64,000 nt of DNA from Planctomycetota bacterium (GTDB taxonomy: Bacteria; Planctomycetota; UBA1135; JACQFD01): assembly GCA_016200225.1 (NCBI GenBank), contig JACQFD010000021.1:248001-312000 (forward strand), in the 5' to 3' direction. The notes under the pieces are model-generated. The model was not told the DNA's origin, searched no databases, and saw nothing but the letters and a program-made list of their open reading frames with translations. This document shows, one piece after another, positions 49,582 to 58,848 of the stretch. A program made the translations under genes and the position numbers. Numbering within the stretch: position 1 is the stretch's first letter; every line of letters begins with the position of its first letter.

Positions 49582-51291
49582 ATGAATCGTAGTAACGGGC
49601 GCCTCGCCCTCGTCCTCCACAGCCACATTCCCTTCGTGCTCCGCCACGGTCGGTGGCCGCACGGCACCGATTGGATTTGCGAAGCCGCGGCCGAATCGTA
49701 TCTGCCGATATTACAAACATTGGCGAAGCTCGAAAAAGATAATATTCCGTCGCGATTTACGATTACGTTCACGCCGATTCTTTGCGAACAACTGGCGGAC
49801 CCGGATTTCCGGCGCGAATTTAAAGACTGGATTTCCTCGCGCAGACAACAATTGAACGACGACGCCAAAGCGGCGGGCGACGATACGAAAGCGCGCCTCG
49901 CCGGACGATGGCTCGAATGGTTGGAATTGACGGAAACGGCATTTGATGCAATCAACGGCGACATCGTCGGCGCGTTTCGCGCGTTCGAAGAACGCGGCCG
50001 CATCGAAATCGCGACGAGCGCGGCGACCCACGGTTATCTGCCGCTGCTCTCGCGCGACGAATCTGTATTATTACAAATACGCACGGCCGTCGCGACGCAT
50101 GAGAAACACTTCGGCAAAAAACCGCGCGGATTCTGGCTGCCCGAATGCGCGTATCGTCCCCGTTACGAATGGACGCCGCCGATCGGGAGCGAGGCCGGAA
50201 AAATGCGCGCCGTGCGTCCGGGTCTCGAAGAATTATTAAATGAAAACGGAATTGAATATTTCGTCGCCGACGCGCACATGGTGCACGCGGGCGAGCCGCT
50301 TTCGATTTATCGTCATTTTTACAGTACGCTCGCGTCGCTGCGCGGATTCGAGGAGCGGTTTCCGGAATATCCAAAAACGCGGTCGCCGCTCTGTCCATAC
50401 GACGTGAAGAGCCGCGGCGCGGCGGCGTCGACGGGCGCGCTCGTGCGCGAACCGCGCACGTCCTTACAAATCTGGAGCCGCGATCAGGGTTACCCCGGCG
50501 ACGGCGATTATTTAGATTTCCACCGCCGATCTGTTGCAAACGGTATTCGTTATTATCGCGTCACGGATCGCGACATCGAGGATCAGAATAAAGCCATTTA
50601 CGAACCCGAGCGCGCGGCGGCGCGGACGGAGGAGCACGCGCGGCACTTCATCTGGCTCATTAAGGAAACGCTGCGGCGCCGCGGCGGCGACGGAGTGATT
50701 TGTTCGCCTTTCGATACGGAATTGTTCGGCCACTGGTGGTTCGAGGGCCCGCTCTTTCTCGAGCATTTGTTCCGCCACCTCCGCGACACGGAATATACAG
50801 CTGTCTCCGCCGGCGACGAACTCGCCGACGGGCGGACGCGCGAAACTATACAATTACTCGAAGGCTCGTGGGGCGAAGGCGGCGACCACCGCGCGTGGCT
50901 GAATCGCGACACGGAGTGGACATGGGATCGTTTATATGACGCGGAAACCGATATTCTCCAAGCGGTCGCGGAATGGAAACGTTTGAGCCAGTCTTTAAGT
51001 AATATAACCTATGCGATGCTCGAGCGCGCGCTGAAGCAGGCGCTTCGCGAGTTGTTATTATTGCAATCCTCCGACTGGCAGTTTCTAATCACGACGCGCG
51101 CGGCGCGCGATTACGCGGAGCGGAGATTCGCGACGCACTACGTCGAATTGAAGCGTCTGTGCGACGTCGTCCGCCGCGGGCTCGCCGTCAACTCGGCCGC
51201 CGAAGAAGATATATCCTATCTCGAAGTCATGGAACGCCGCGACCACGCGTTCCTTAACATCAAAATCGACGACTTTTCGAGGTCGCGCTAA
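49582..51291 (+). CDS. GH57 glycoside hydrolase (1,4-alpha-glucan branching type)
   Basis: A 569-residue protein from ATG 49582 (MNRSNGRL); the longer frame to 49537 adds a basic run. It starts with LVLHSHIPFVLRHG, the GH57 N-terminal motif. The nucleophile is Glu188 in WLPECAY and the acid/base Asp378 in SPFDTELFGHWW. A DUF1957-type C-terminal domain follows, as in GH57 branching enzymes such as TK1436. It would add alpha-1,6 branches to GlgA product. The stop is 12 bases before glgC, so branching and ADP-glucose synthesis are co-expressed. Confidence 0.92.
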   Translation: MNRSNGRLALVLHSHIPFVLRHGRWPHGTDWICEAAAESYLPILQTLAKLEKDNIPSRFTITFTPILCEQLADPDFRREFKDWISSRRQQLNDDAKAAGDDTKARLAGRWLEWLELTETAFDAINGDIVGAFRAFEERGRIEIATSAATHGYLPLLSRDESVLLQIRTAVATHEKHFGKKPRGFWLPECAYRPRYEWTPPIGSEAGKMRAVRPGLEELLNENGIEYFVADAHMVHAGEPLSIYRHFYSTLASLRGFEERFPEYPKTRSPLCPYDVKSRGAAASTGALVREPRTSLQIWSRDQGYPGDGDYLDFHRRSVANGIRYYRVTDRDIEDQNKAIYEPERAAARTEEHARHFIWLIKETLRRRGGDGVICSPFDTELFGHWWFEGPLFLEHLFRHLRDTEYTAVSAGDELADGRTRETIQLLEGSWGEGGDHRAWLNRDTEWTWDRLYDAETDILQAVAEWKRLSQSLSNITYAMLERALKQALRELLLLQSSDWQFLITTRAARDYAERRFATHYVELKRLCDVVRRGLAVNSAAEEDISYLEVMERRDHAFLNIKIDDFSRSR

Positions 51292-51303
51292 CCCACATTA
51301 TTT

Positions 51304-52521
51304 ATGACTCGCGTACTCGGTTTCATCATGGCCGGCGGCAAGGGCGAACGCCTGTTTCCGCTCACGCGCGAGCGGAGCAAACCGGCGGTCCCGTTCGGCG
51401 GCAAGTATAGGATCATCGATTTTGTATTATCGAATTTTGTCAACAGCGGAATTCGTTCGCTGTACGTGCTCGTTCAATACAAAAGTCAGAGTTTAATCGA
51501 ACATTTGCGCGTCGCGTGGCCGTCGACGGGACTCACTTCGGAACATTTCATCACGCTCGTGCCTCCCCAGCAGCGGTTCGTCGGCGAGGCGCTCTATCGC
51601 GGCACGGCCGACGCGATTTCGCAAAACCTGAATCTCGTCCGCGATATCAACCCCGATCTTATTGTAGTATTTGGCGCGGATCATATCTATCGAATGGATA
51701 TTCGTAATATGATCGACGTTCATCTCGCAAAAGGCGCGGACGCGACGATCGCATGCATTCCCGTGCCGATTCAGGAAGCGCGCGGATTCGGCGTCGCCGG
51801 GACCGACGCCGACGGAAAAATTGTGGAATGGGTCGAGAAAAGCCAGCGGCCGCCGCATCTTCCCAACGATTCGACGCGCGCGTACGCGTCGATGGGTAAT
51901 TATGTATTTTCCCGGCAGGCGCTCGAGGAAATGTTATATGAAGACTGCCGCCGCTGCACCGATCACGATTTCGGCCGCACGATCGTTCCGGAAATGATTC
52001 CGCGCGGAAAAGTATATGCATTCGATTTTATGAATTGTCCCGTCGAGGGAACGCAATCGACCGAGGAGGCCGGCTACTGGCGCGACGTCGGCACGCTCGA
52101 AGCCTACTGGTCGGCGCACATGGACTGCCTCGGCAGAAATCCGAAGTTTAATTTACATAATCGCCGCTGGCCGATCCGCACGGGCGCTTCGATTCTTCCC
52201 CCGGCGCGCGTATCGCAAAGTGATATTAACGATTCGTTGATCGGCGAGGGCTGCTCGATCGAGAGCGCTCGCGTGAAGCGGTGCGTGCTCGGACGGGGCG
52301 TCGTCATCGAATCCAATTGTGATATTGAAGATTCGATCATTATGGATCACACGACGATCGGCGCGGGCACGCGCGCGAAGCGCGTGATTATCGATCGGCA
52401 CAACGTCGTTCCCGCAAATTTAACGTTAGGCCTCGACGCCGTCGCGGATCGGCGGCGCGGATATACCGTTGACAAGAGCGGGCTTACGGTCGTCGCGCGG
52501 GGATTGACAAGACTCGAATAA
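51304..52521 (+). CDS. glgC: Glucose-1-phosphate adenylyltransferase
   Basis: A 405-residue ADP-glucose pyrophosphorylase making the donor for GlgA. The nucleotide-binding motif MAGGKGERLFPLT (about 9-21) and KPAVPFGGKYRIIDF, with the catalytic lysine region, are intact. The GADHIYRMDI segment holds the metal/phosphate site, and VEKSQRPPHLPND is the usual glucose-1-phosphate loop. A left-handed beta-helix forms the last 120 residues. It follows the GH57 gene in the same operon. Confidence 0.96.
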   Translation: MTRVLGFIMAGGKGERLFPLTRERSKPAVPFGGKYRIIDFVLSNFVNSGIRSLYVLVQYKSQSLIEHLRVAWPSTGLTSEHFITLVPPQQRFVGEALYRGTADAISQNLNLVRDINPDLIVVFGADHIYRMDIRNMIDVHLAKGADATIACIPVPIQEARGFGVAGTDADGKIVEWVEKSQRPPHLPNDSTRAYASMGNYVFSRQALEEMLYEDCRRCTDHDFGRTIVPEMIPRGKVYAFDFMNCPVEGTQSTEEAGYWRDVGTLEAYWSAHMDCLGRNPKFNLHNRRWPIRTGASILPPARVSQSDINDSLIGEGCSIESARVKRCVLGRGVVIESNCDIEDSIIMDHTTIGAGTRAKRVIIDRHNVVPANLTLGLDAVADRRRGYTVDKSGLTVVARGLTRLE

Positions 52522-52592
52522 TGCGCTCGAATTTCTTGTCTTGACGGCGGGCGGCGGCAGCGTTGGACTGATCCCTTCCCTTGGAGGTAATC

Positions 52593-54506
52593 ATGCATCC
52601 CCCTCAGCCCCGATACTTCAGATCCGATTTCGTTTTCCTCGGCTCCCTCGTCCTGGCATGCGCGCCCGGCGCGCTCGCGCAAGGGCCGCTTCCCGCCGAC
52701 TTCGTCGAAGTTACAAAAGATTCGCTCGCGCCCGATTATTGCGGAGTGAATTTTGTTTATCATCCATACGATGGAAATCAAGTCGACGCGGGCGGATTCG
52801 CCGTCGCGGATTATGATAATGACGGCGATTTGGATATATTTATTCCCGACGGACGGAATTTTCCGAACAAACTTTACAGAAACAACGGCAATGGCACATT
52901 CACCGACGTCGCGGCGCAGGCGGGCGTTCAAGACGACCCGTTCGCGGGTTCGGGCGCGCTGTTTCTCGATTATGATAATGACGGAGATTATGATATTTTC
53001 GTCGTCGCGAGCCCGGGCAATATAAATCCGACGATGCGGCTTTTTCATATATTCGAAAACGAAGGCTCGCCGAATTGGAACTTTTTATCCATATCGTCGA
53101 CGGCCGGTTTCCGCCCGGATCCGAATACTCCAAAATCCACGATGGGAGGATTCCTCGGCGGCGTCGCCGCCGGCGATTATAACCTCGACGGATATCTGGA
53201 TGTTATCAGTACTTATTTTCAGGCGATGAACGGGCAGGATCAGATGCGTCTGTTCAAGAGTCTTCCGAGCGGTTTGACGCTGCCCGGACAATCCAAGCGA
53301 TTCTTCAAAGACTTTACACTTGCTTCCGGCCTCGCCGCGGCGTTCCCCGGCGAAACATGGCAGCCGACATTTGTAGATATCAATCGCGACGGATTTCCCG
53401 ATATTCACATTGCGATGGATTTCGACATGGATCTGATGTTAATCAATCAACAGAATGGAACCTTCGTCGACGTCGCGACGCCGATCGGCATGAACGGAAA
53501 TCCGCCCGAGGGCCGCGACGAAATGGGAGTCTCCTTCGCCGATTACGATAATGACGGCGATCTCGACATGCACACGACGAATATGGCGATGATGATGATG
53601 GAAGACGGCATGGAAATGATGATGGGCATGGACCGATTTTACAGAAACGATTCGACGCCGGGCGCGCTCGCGTTCGTCGACGTCGCCATGGAGGCGATGG
53701 CCGACTTCTCGGCGTGGGGCTGGGGCGACATATTCTTCGATTTTGATAATGACGGCGACCTCGATCACGCGACCGTTTCGGGATTTAAAAACGGACCGTG
53801 GTACAACACGTTTCATATCAATGAATATCCGATGAAGGGCGACGACGGTATTACAGTAATGTTGGAAGACCGCTCCGCCGACGTGCCGGATTTTACAAAA
53901 TTCGGAATGGATACATGGCGTTCGTCGCGCGGACTCGCGGCGTTCGATTATGACGGCGACGGCGACCTCGATCTCGCGGTTTCTTGCCATCCGAACGCGC
54001 CGATTAATTATTTCGGAGTATTTAAGAATACGCTCGCGAACGGCAGCCACTGGCTCGAAGTCGATTTGTATGGACCGGCCAACAGCCGTAACGTCGCGGG
54101 CGCGTGGGTTTCCATCGGCGCGGCGGGCGTGCGCCAGCTTCGCAATATCATGGTCGGATCGAGTTTCATTACTCAAGAGCCCGAACGACAGCATTTCGGC
54201 CTCGGCGCCGCGTCGCCCGACTGGCTCGTCGTCCGCTGGCTGGATGGAACTGTAAATTATCTGTTAAACCCCGGAGTCGATCAGATCAAGACCGTTCACA
54301 AATCCGCCGACATGCGCGGCGACATGAACGGCGACGGTTTGAAGAATTGTACAGATGTGAATTTGTTACAACTCATGCTGACGAATCCGACGGCGTATCA
54401 TAATACTGTCGGCAACTTCCCCGGCGAGGAACTCGGCGACATGAACGGCGACGGCGTCGTCGACACGACGGATCTCAATCTGTTGAAAGCGATGACGGGC
54501 TGCTAG
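52593..54506 (+). CDS. Secreted FG-GAP/ASPIC protein with a C-terminal dockerin
   Basis: A 637-residue protein. ATG 52593 is chosen because GGAGG lies 5 bases upstream. A signal peptide ends near the AQG at residue 29-31. Several DYDNDGDLD-type calcium loops (FG-GAP/VCBS repeats) build a beta-propeller through about residue 460. A stretch very rich in Met (about residues 332-350) sits in one repeat. An ASPIC/UnbV domain follows (about 480-570). The end is a type I dockerin with two Ca loops, DMNGDGLKNCTDVN and DMNGDGVVDTTDLN. It should be extracellular and may attach through the dockerin or bind carbohydrate. Confidence 0.9.
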   Translation: MHPPQPRYFRSDFVFLGSLVLACAPGALAQGPLPADFVEVTKDSLAPDYCGVNFVYHPYDGNQVDAGGFAVADYDNDGDLDIFIPDGRNFPNKLYRNNGNGTFTDVAAQAGVQDDPFAGSGALFLDYDNDGDYDIFVVASPGNINPTMRLFHIFENEGSPNWNFLSISSTAGFRPDPNTPKSTMGGFLGGVAAGDYNLDGYLDVISTYFQAMNGQDQMRLFKSLPSGLTLPGQSKRFFKDFTLASGLAAAFPGETWQPTFVDINRDGFPDIHIAMDFDMDLMLINQQNGTFVDVATPIGMNGNPPEGRDEMGVSFADYDNDGDLDMHTTNMAMMMMEDGMEMMMGMDRFYRNDSTPGALAFVDVAMEAMADFSAWGWGDIFFDFDNDGDLDHATVSGFKNGPWYNTFHINEYPMKGDDGITVMLEDRSADVPDFTKFGMDTWRSSRGLAAFDYDGDGDLDLAVSCHPNAPINYFGVFKNTLANGSHWLEVDLYGPANSRNVAGAWVSIGAAGVRQLRNIMVGSSFITQEPERQHFGLGAASPDWLVVRWLDGTVNYLLNPGVDQIKTVHKSADMRGDMNGDGLKNCTDVNLLQLMLTNPTAYHNTVGNFPGEELGDMNGDGVVDTTDLNLLKAMTGC

Positions 54507-54526
54507 CCGATAAAGGCCGGAATCGA

Positions 54527-54566
54527 CGCGCGCGGGGTCCGAGAGCGGACTCCGCGCGTTTTTTTT
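54527..54566 (+). terminator. Intrinsic terminator after the FG-GAP/dockerin gene
   Basis: CGCGCGGGGTCCG (54529-54541) pairs with CGGACTCCGCGCG (54546-54558), one mismatch, around an AGAG loop and is followed by eight T. Confidence 0.9.
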
Positions 54567-54640
54567 CGAAGCGCGGGCGCCTCGCGTGCCGATGAACGAA
54601 TGCCGCGATCATCTGTTATCATCGCCGCGCGTTTCCTCCC

Positions 54641-56506
54641 ATGCCGCCCCGCATCGCCATTCATGGACACTTCTACCAGCCCCCGCGGGAGAATCCGTGG
54701 ACCGCGCTCGTCGAACGCCAGCCCTCGGCCGCGCCGGATCACGATTGGAATATTCGAATCGCGAACGAGTGTTATCTTCCGAATCTGCGCCGCGGCAATT
54801 TAAGTAAATTATCATTTAATTTCGGCCCGACGCTGCTTTCGTGGGCCGACCGCTGCATGCCCGAAATTTCCGCGGGCGTGGCCGCGAGCGACCGCGCCGC
54901 GCGCGAACGGGATTCGCGGGGTGCGTCTCCGGGTCCCGCGATTGCACAATTATTTTCGCATCCGATCGCGCCGCTCCTGCGAAACCGCGATTTGTATACT
55001 CAAATACGCTGGGGATCGCTCGATTTCGAGCGTCGTTTCGGACGGCGTCCCGAGGGAATGTGGCTTCCCGAGTGCGCCGTCGATTTGAACGCGCTGCGCG
55101 CGCTCGCCGATCAGAATATTCAATTTACAATTCTTTCGCCCGCGCAGGCGAAGCGCATCAGCGACCGACCGGGAGTCTGGCGCGACGCGGGCGACGGCGT
55201 CGACGTTTCGTCGAAACCCGCGCGCGTCGATCTCGGCGACGGGCGTTTTTTTATTGTATTTTTTTACGATTTGCATTTGTCGCAATCCATTTCGTTCGGC
55301 GATTCGCTCGACAGTCCGGCCAAACTCGTCGACGCGCTGAAGCGCGCGGCGCTCGCGCGCACGGACGGCGATCTCGTTTTTGTAGCAACCGACGGCGAGA
55401 CTTTCGGACATCACAAAAAAGGCGGCGCCGACTCGCTCGCAAGCGCGCTCGAAATATTAGCGAACGATCCCGACGTCGAATTGACGACAGTGGCGAACAT
55501 CGCCGCCGGGGGCGCGCCGTCGCGCATTGTTGAATTGCACGAGCCTTCGGCGTGGTCGTGTTCGCACGGCGTCGGCCGTTGGAAAACCGACTGCGGGTGC
55601 CGGATGGCCGGCGGCCAGCAGCGCTGGCGTGCGCCGCTGCGCGAGGCGGTCGAATTATTAACAAACCGGATTCATACGATATTCGCGACTTCCGGCGCGG
55701 CGATCTTTAAGGATCCGTGGGACGCGCGCGACCGGTCGGCGGGCCTGCCTCCCGACGCGCTTGCTAACGATCCGGCGTTCGTCGAATTGTTACAATTTCC
55801 CGACCGCGACGCCGACCGGCGAGCCGCGCTGCGTTTGCTCGAAATGGAGCGGCAGTGCCTGTTCGCGCACACGAGCTGCGGATGGTTTTTCGACGACATC
55901 GCCGGAATCGAGCCCGTGCAGAATTTACGATGCGCGGCGCGCGCGATCGAACTCTCCGGCGACGGCGCGCCGCTCGAGGATTTGATATTAACGATCCTGC
56001 GGCGCGCGCCGTCCGACGATCCGAAGTTCGGCGACGGTTCGAATGTTTATAAACGTCTCGCGCTCCCCGCGGCGCAGGACGGTTTCGGCATCGCCGCGCG
56101 CGCGGCGCTCCGGTGGCTTTTCGATACGAATCCCGCGGACCGCGAAATTGCTTTTTGTAATGTTTCTCCGCTCGCGTTCGAGCGCGTCGCGCTCGCGTCG
56201 CGCGTGCTCGCGACCGGAATTGCGCGGGTCGAACGGCCGTTCGATCAACCCGAACAGCGCATCGCGTTCGCCGCGGTCGCGCTCGCCGACGGCGAGTGTT
56301 TTGTATATTTCACTCCCGGCGCCGACGCCGAACGCGTCGGCCACGCCTCCGCCGCCGTCCGCGCCTCCTTCGAAACCGGCCGCATCACCGATTGTTTAAA
56401 ATCGCTGACGCGCCATTATCCGACGCGACAGATACATTTGTTAGATCTTGGCGACGACGAACGGGAAGAGATCGCGCGACTGCGAATGCTCACTCCCCCG
56501 GCTTGA
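54641..56506 (+). CDS. GH57 glycoside hydrolase with DUF3536 domain
   Basis: A 621-residue protein starting IAIHGHFYQPPRENPW, typical of GH57 members with a DUF3536 C-terminal half. The nucleophile is Glu144 in WLPECAVD and the putative acid/base Asp251 in VATDGETFGHH. DUF3536 occupies about 300-560. The family includes alpha-amylase-like and 4-alpha-glucanotransferase-like enzymes; specificity is not readable here. It probably works on glycogen or maltodextrin with the GlgA/GlgC/GH57 set. The last 17 bases overlap the convergent membrane gene. Confidence 0.88.
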   Translation: MPPRIAIHGHFYQPPRENPWTALVERQPSAAPDHDWNIRIANECYLPNLRRGNLSKLSFNFGPTLLSWADRCMPEISAGVAASDRAARERDSRGASPGPAIAQLFSHPIAPLLRNRDLYTQIRWGSLDFERRFGRRPEGMWLPECAVDLNALRALADQNIQFTILSPAQAKRISDRPGVWRDAGDGVDVSSKPARVDLGDGRFFIVFFYDLHLSQSISFGDSLDSPAKLVDALKRAALARTDGDLVFVATDGETFGHHKKGGADSLASALEILANDPDVELTTVANIAAGGAPSRIVELHEPSAWSCSHGVGRWKTDCGCRMAGGQQRWRAPLREAVELLTNRIHTIFATSGAAIFKDPWDARDRSAGLPPDALANDPAFVELLQFPDRDADRRAALRLLEMERQCLFAHTSCGWFFDDIAGIEPVQNLRCAARAIELSGDGAPLEDLILTILRRAPSDDPKFGDGSNVYKRLALPAAQDGFGIAARAALRWLFDTNPADREIAFCNVSPLAFERVALASRVLATGIARVERPFDQPEQRIAFAAVALADGECFVYFTPGADAERVGHASAAVRASFETGRITDCLKSLTRHYPTRQIHLLDLGDDEREEIARLRMLTPPA

Positions 56507-57368
56507 AATTCTTACAAATCTCCTCAAGAAACTCGGGAGTGATTTCCTCTTTGTTCGTCCGGATCACGATCAATTGTGTCGCGACTTTCGAGTCCGGAAC
56601 TGTTAAATCAACCATTGCGAAGGGCCGGTTCGAAATGGGGATGGGCTTTTGATCTCCGCGCTTTGGAACGCGGCGGTCGCGGTGTTCTTGCAATTTTTCG
56701 AGATCGATTTTCGGTATCAAATAACGCAATGGATATTTATGGCCGGGCAGCGTCCCGTGGTCCATTTCGTCCATCTGTTGCAACGGCGATTGATTATATT
56801 GCTGGATGAATTTTACGATTCCGGGCGGTTCTTTCATTTTTCCCGTTTCATACAATTGATCGCGCTCGACGCGGCCGGACGCGGACTCCGGATTTTGAAA
56901 CAATACGATCCACGTCTCCGCGACATTGATTACATCCTGCAGCGGGCCTTCCGCCGAAACCGGCACGAAAATGACGCCTTTGAAACTAAAAAAAAGATAA
57001 TTAAAATCCATCGACTGCGCGAGGCGGAATCCCGGCGGCGCCCCCGCGTTGGCCACGACCTCGGAATATACTTTTTCCTGATTTTTCGCGACGCCGCCCT
57101 CTTCCCACGAGCGGATGCCCGCCATCACGCCGAAACCGCCGATTCCGACGAGTATTAATACAAATAAAAGGCAGCCGCCGCAGCAGCCGAAAATCCACAG
57201 AGCAAACGAGCTTCTGCGTTTTGTTGTAATGGGCGGCGCGGGGAGGACGTCGTTCGTCACGGTATCAATCGATCGGAGTTTCGGAGTCGCGTTCTGCTTC
57301 GCGCCGACGGCGCGTTGCGGTGAATTTTGATCAGTATTCGAGCGGGGACGGTGCCGATGGTACAACAT
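56490..57368 (-). CDS. Membrane-anchored protein of unknown function
   Basis: A 292-residue protein. The first 50 residues are basic and disordered; one TM helix (about 55-80) carries a CCGGC motif. The rest (about 90-292) is a soluble alpha/beta region with no recognised motif. The annotated ATG at 57368 shares two bases with the glcD ATG on the other strand, so a shorter start, such as GTG at 57260, is likely. The 3' end overlaps the GH57/DUF3536 gene. Confidence 0.6.
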   Translation of the reverse strand: MLYHRHRPRSNTDQNSPQRAVGAKQNATPKLRSIDTVTNDVLPAPPITTKRRSSFALWIFGCCGGCLLFVLILVGIGGFGVMAGIRSWEEGGVAKNQEKVYSEVVANAGAPPGFRLAQSMDFNYLFFSFKGVIFVPVSAEGPLQDVINVAETWIVLFQNPESASGRVERDQLYETGKMKEPPGIVKFIQQYNQSPLQQMDEMDHGTLPGHKYPLRYLIPKIDLEKLQEHRDRRVPKRGDQKPIPISNRPFAMVDLTVPDSKVATQLIVIRTNKEEITPEFLEEICKNFKPGE

Positions 57369-58812
57369 GGCGCACTCAACCCCCGTGCCTACCTCCCACG
57401 CCGACCCCGTCGTTCAGGAGCTTGTCGCCGCGCTCGGTGAAAATAGCGTCGCCGCCGACCGCGACACGCTGCTCGCCTATGAATGCGATGGGCTCGCGCT
57501 TTATAAGCAGCGCCCGCGCATGGTGATTTGGCCGAATTCCACAGAGCAGGTTTCGGCGGCCGTCCGAATTCTCCATCGCTTTGGTGTGCCGATTGTGCCG
57601 AGGGGCGCCGGAACCGGACTTTCCGGAGGCGCGACGCCGGTCGAAAACGGCGCGTTGATTCAACTTTCGCGCATGAAACGCATCCTCGACGTCAATCCAA
57701 CAGATCGGATGGCGCGCGTCGAAATGGGTGTCATCAACGCGGATCTGTCGGCGCACGTCGCGCGCTTCGGCCTCGCGTACGCGCCCGACCCGTCGAGCCA
57801 GACGGCGTGTACGCTCGGCGGCAACGTCGCCGAAAACGCGGGCGGGCCGCATTGTTATAAATACGGCGCGACGTCGCTGCACGTGCTTTCGTTAAAAGTA
57901 GTGTTGTCGAACGGTAATATTACAGAACTCGGCAGTCCCGACGCCGATCCGATCGGTTACGATTTGAGGACATTATTTATAGGATCCGAGGGGACGCTCG
58001 GGATCGCGACCGAAGCGTGGGTTCGTTTGATACCAAAACCAGAAATTGTAGAAACGTGGCTCGCGCCGTTCGCATCGATGGACGCCGCGTGCAAGGCCGT
58101 TTCGTCAATTGTAGCAAGCGGCATCCAGCCGGCGGCGATCGAGATTCTCGACGACCGCACGATCGCGGCGATCGAAGCGTCGGTGTTCGCGGCCGGTTAT
58201 CCGCTCGACGCGGCTGCCGTGCTGCTCGTCGAGGTCGACGGAGCGCCGATCGAAGTCGGCCGCGACGGCGAACGCATCCGCGGCATTTGTCAACAATTCG
58301 GAGCGTTAAATATACAGTTCGCTCGCGACGAGGACGAACGCAAACGATTGTGGAAGGGCCGCAAAGGCGCGTTCGGCGCGATGGGCCGCGTCGCGCCGGA
58401 TTTATATGTTATGGACTGCGTCGTGCCGCGATCGAAACTTCCGGCCGCGCTCGACGCGATCCGCGAAATCTGCGATCGTTATAAAGTGCGCAATGCAAAT
58501 GTTTTTCACGCGGGCGACGGCAATCTGCACCCGAATATAAGTTATGACGGCCGCGACGCCGACGAAACGAAGCGCGTGCTGGCGGCTGGCGAAGAAATTG
58601 TGAAAATGTGCGTCGCGCTCGGCGGCACGCTCTCCGGAGAACACGGCATCGGCATCGAAAAGAATATTTATATGCCGCTCGTGTTCGGCGCGGGCGAACT
58701 CGACGCGTTCGCGAACCTGCGGCGCGCGTTCGATCCCGACGGGCTCATGAATCCGGGAAAAGTAATGCCCGCCGCGCTCTGCGGCGAGATCGCCGGCGCG
58801 ATGAAACGTTAA
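57367..58812 (+). CDS. glcD: Glycolate oxidase FAD subunit GlcD
   Basis: A 481-residue FAD-linked oxidase. The FAD-binding PCMH domain carries IVPRGAGTGLSGGA (about 78-91), the TLGGNVAENAGGPHCYKYG segment (about 154-172) and GSEGTLGI; the C-terminal FAD-linked cap follows with HAGDGNLHPN. GlcD oxidises glycolate to glyoxylate in a complex with GlcE and GlcF, passing electrons to the quinone pool. It leads a three-gene operon D-E-F. Confidence 0.95.
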   Translation: MAHSTPVPTSHADPVVQELVAALGENSVAADRDTLLAYECDGLALYKQRPRMVIWPNSTEQVSAAVRILHRFGVPIVPRGAGTGLSGGATPVENGALIQLSRMKRILDVNPTDRMARVEMGVINADLSAHVARFGLAYAPDPSSQTACTLGGNVAENAGGPHCYKYGATSLHVLSLKVVLSNGNITELGSPDADPIGYDLRTLFIGSEGTLGIATEAWVRLIPKPEIVETWLAPFASMDAACKAVSSIVASGIQPAAIEILDDRTIAAIEASVFAAGYPLDAAAVLLVEVDGAPIEVGRDGERIRGICQQFGALNIQFARDEDERKRLWKGRKGAFGAMGRVAPDLYVMDCVVPRSKLPAALDAIREICDRYKVRNANVFHAGDGNLHPNISYDGRDADETKRVLAAGEEIVKMCVALGGTLSGEHGIGIEKNIYMPLVFGAGELDAFANLRRAFDPDGLMNPGKVMPAALCGEIAGAMKR

Positions 58813-58848
58813 TCCTCGAAAATATACTTAATATATAAGTTTACAGAC

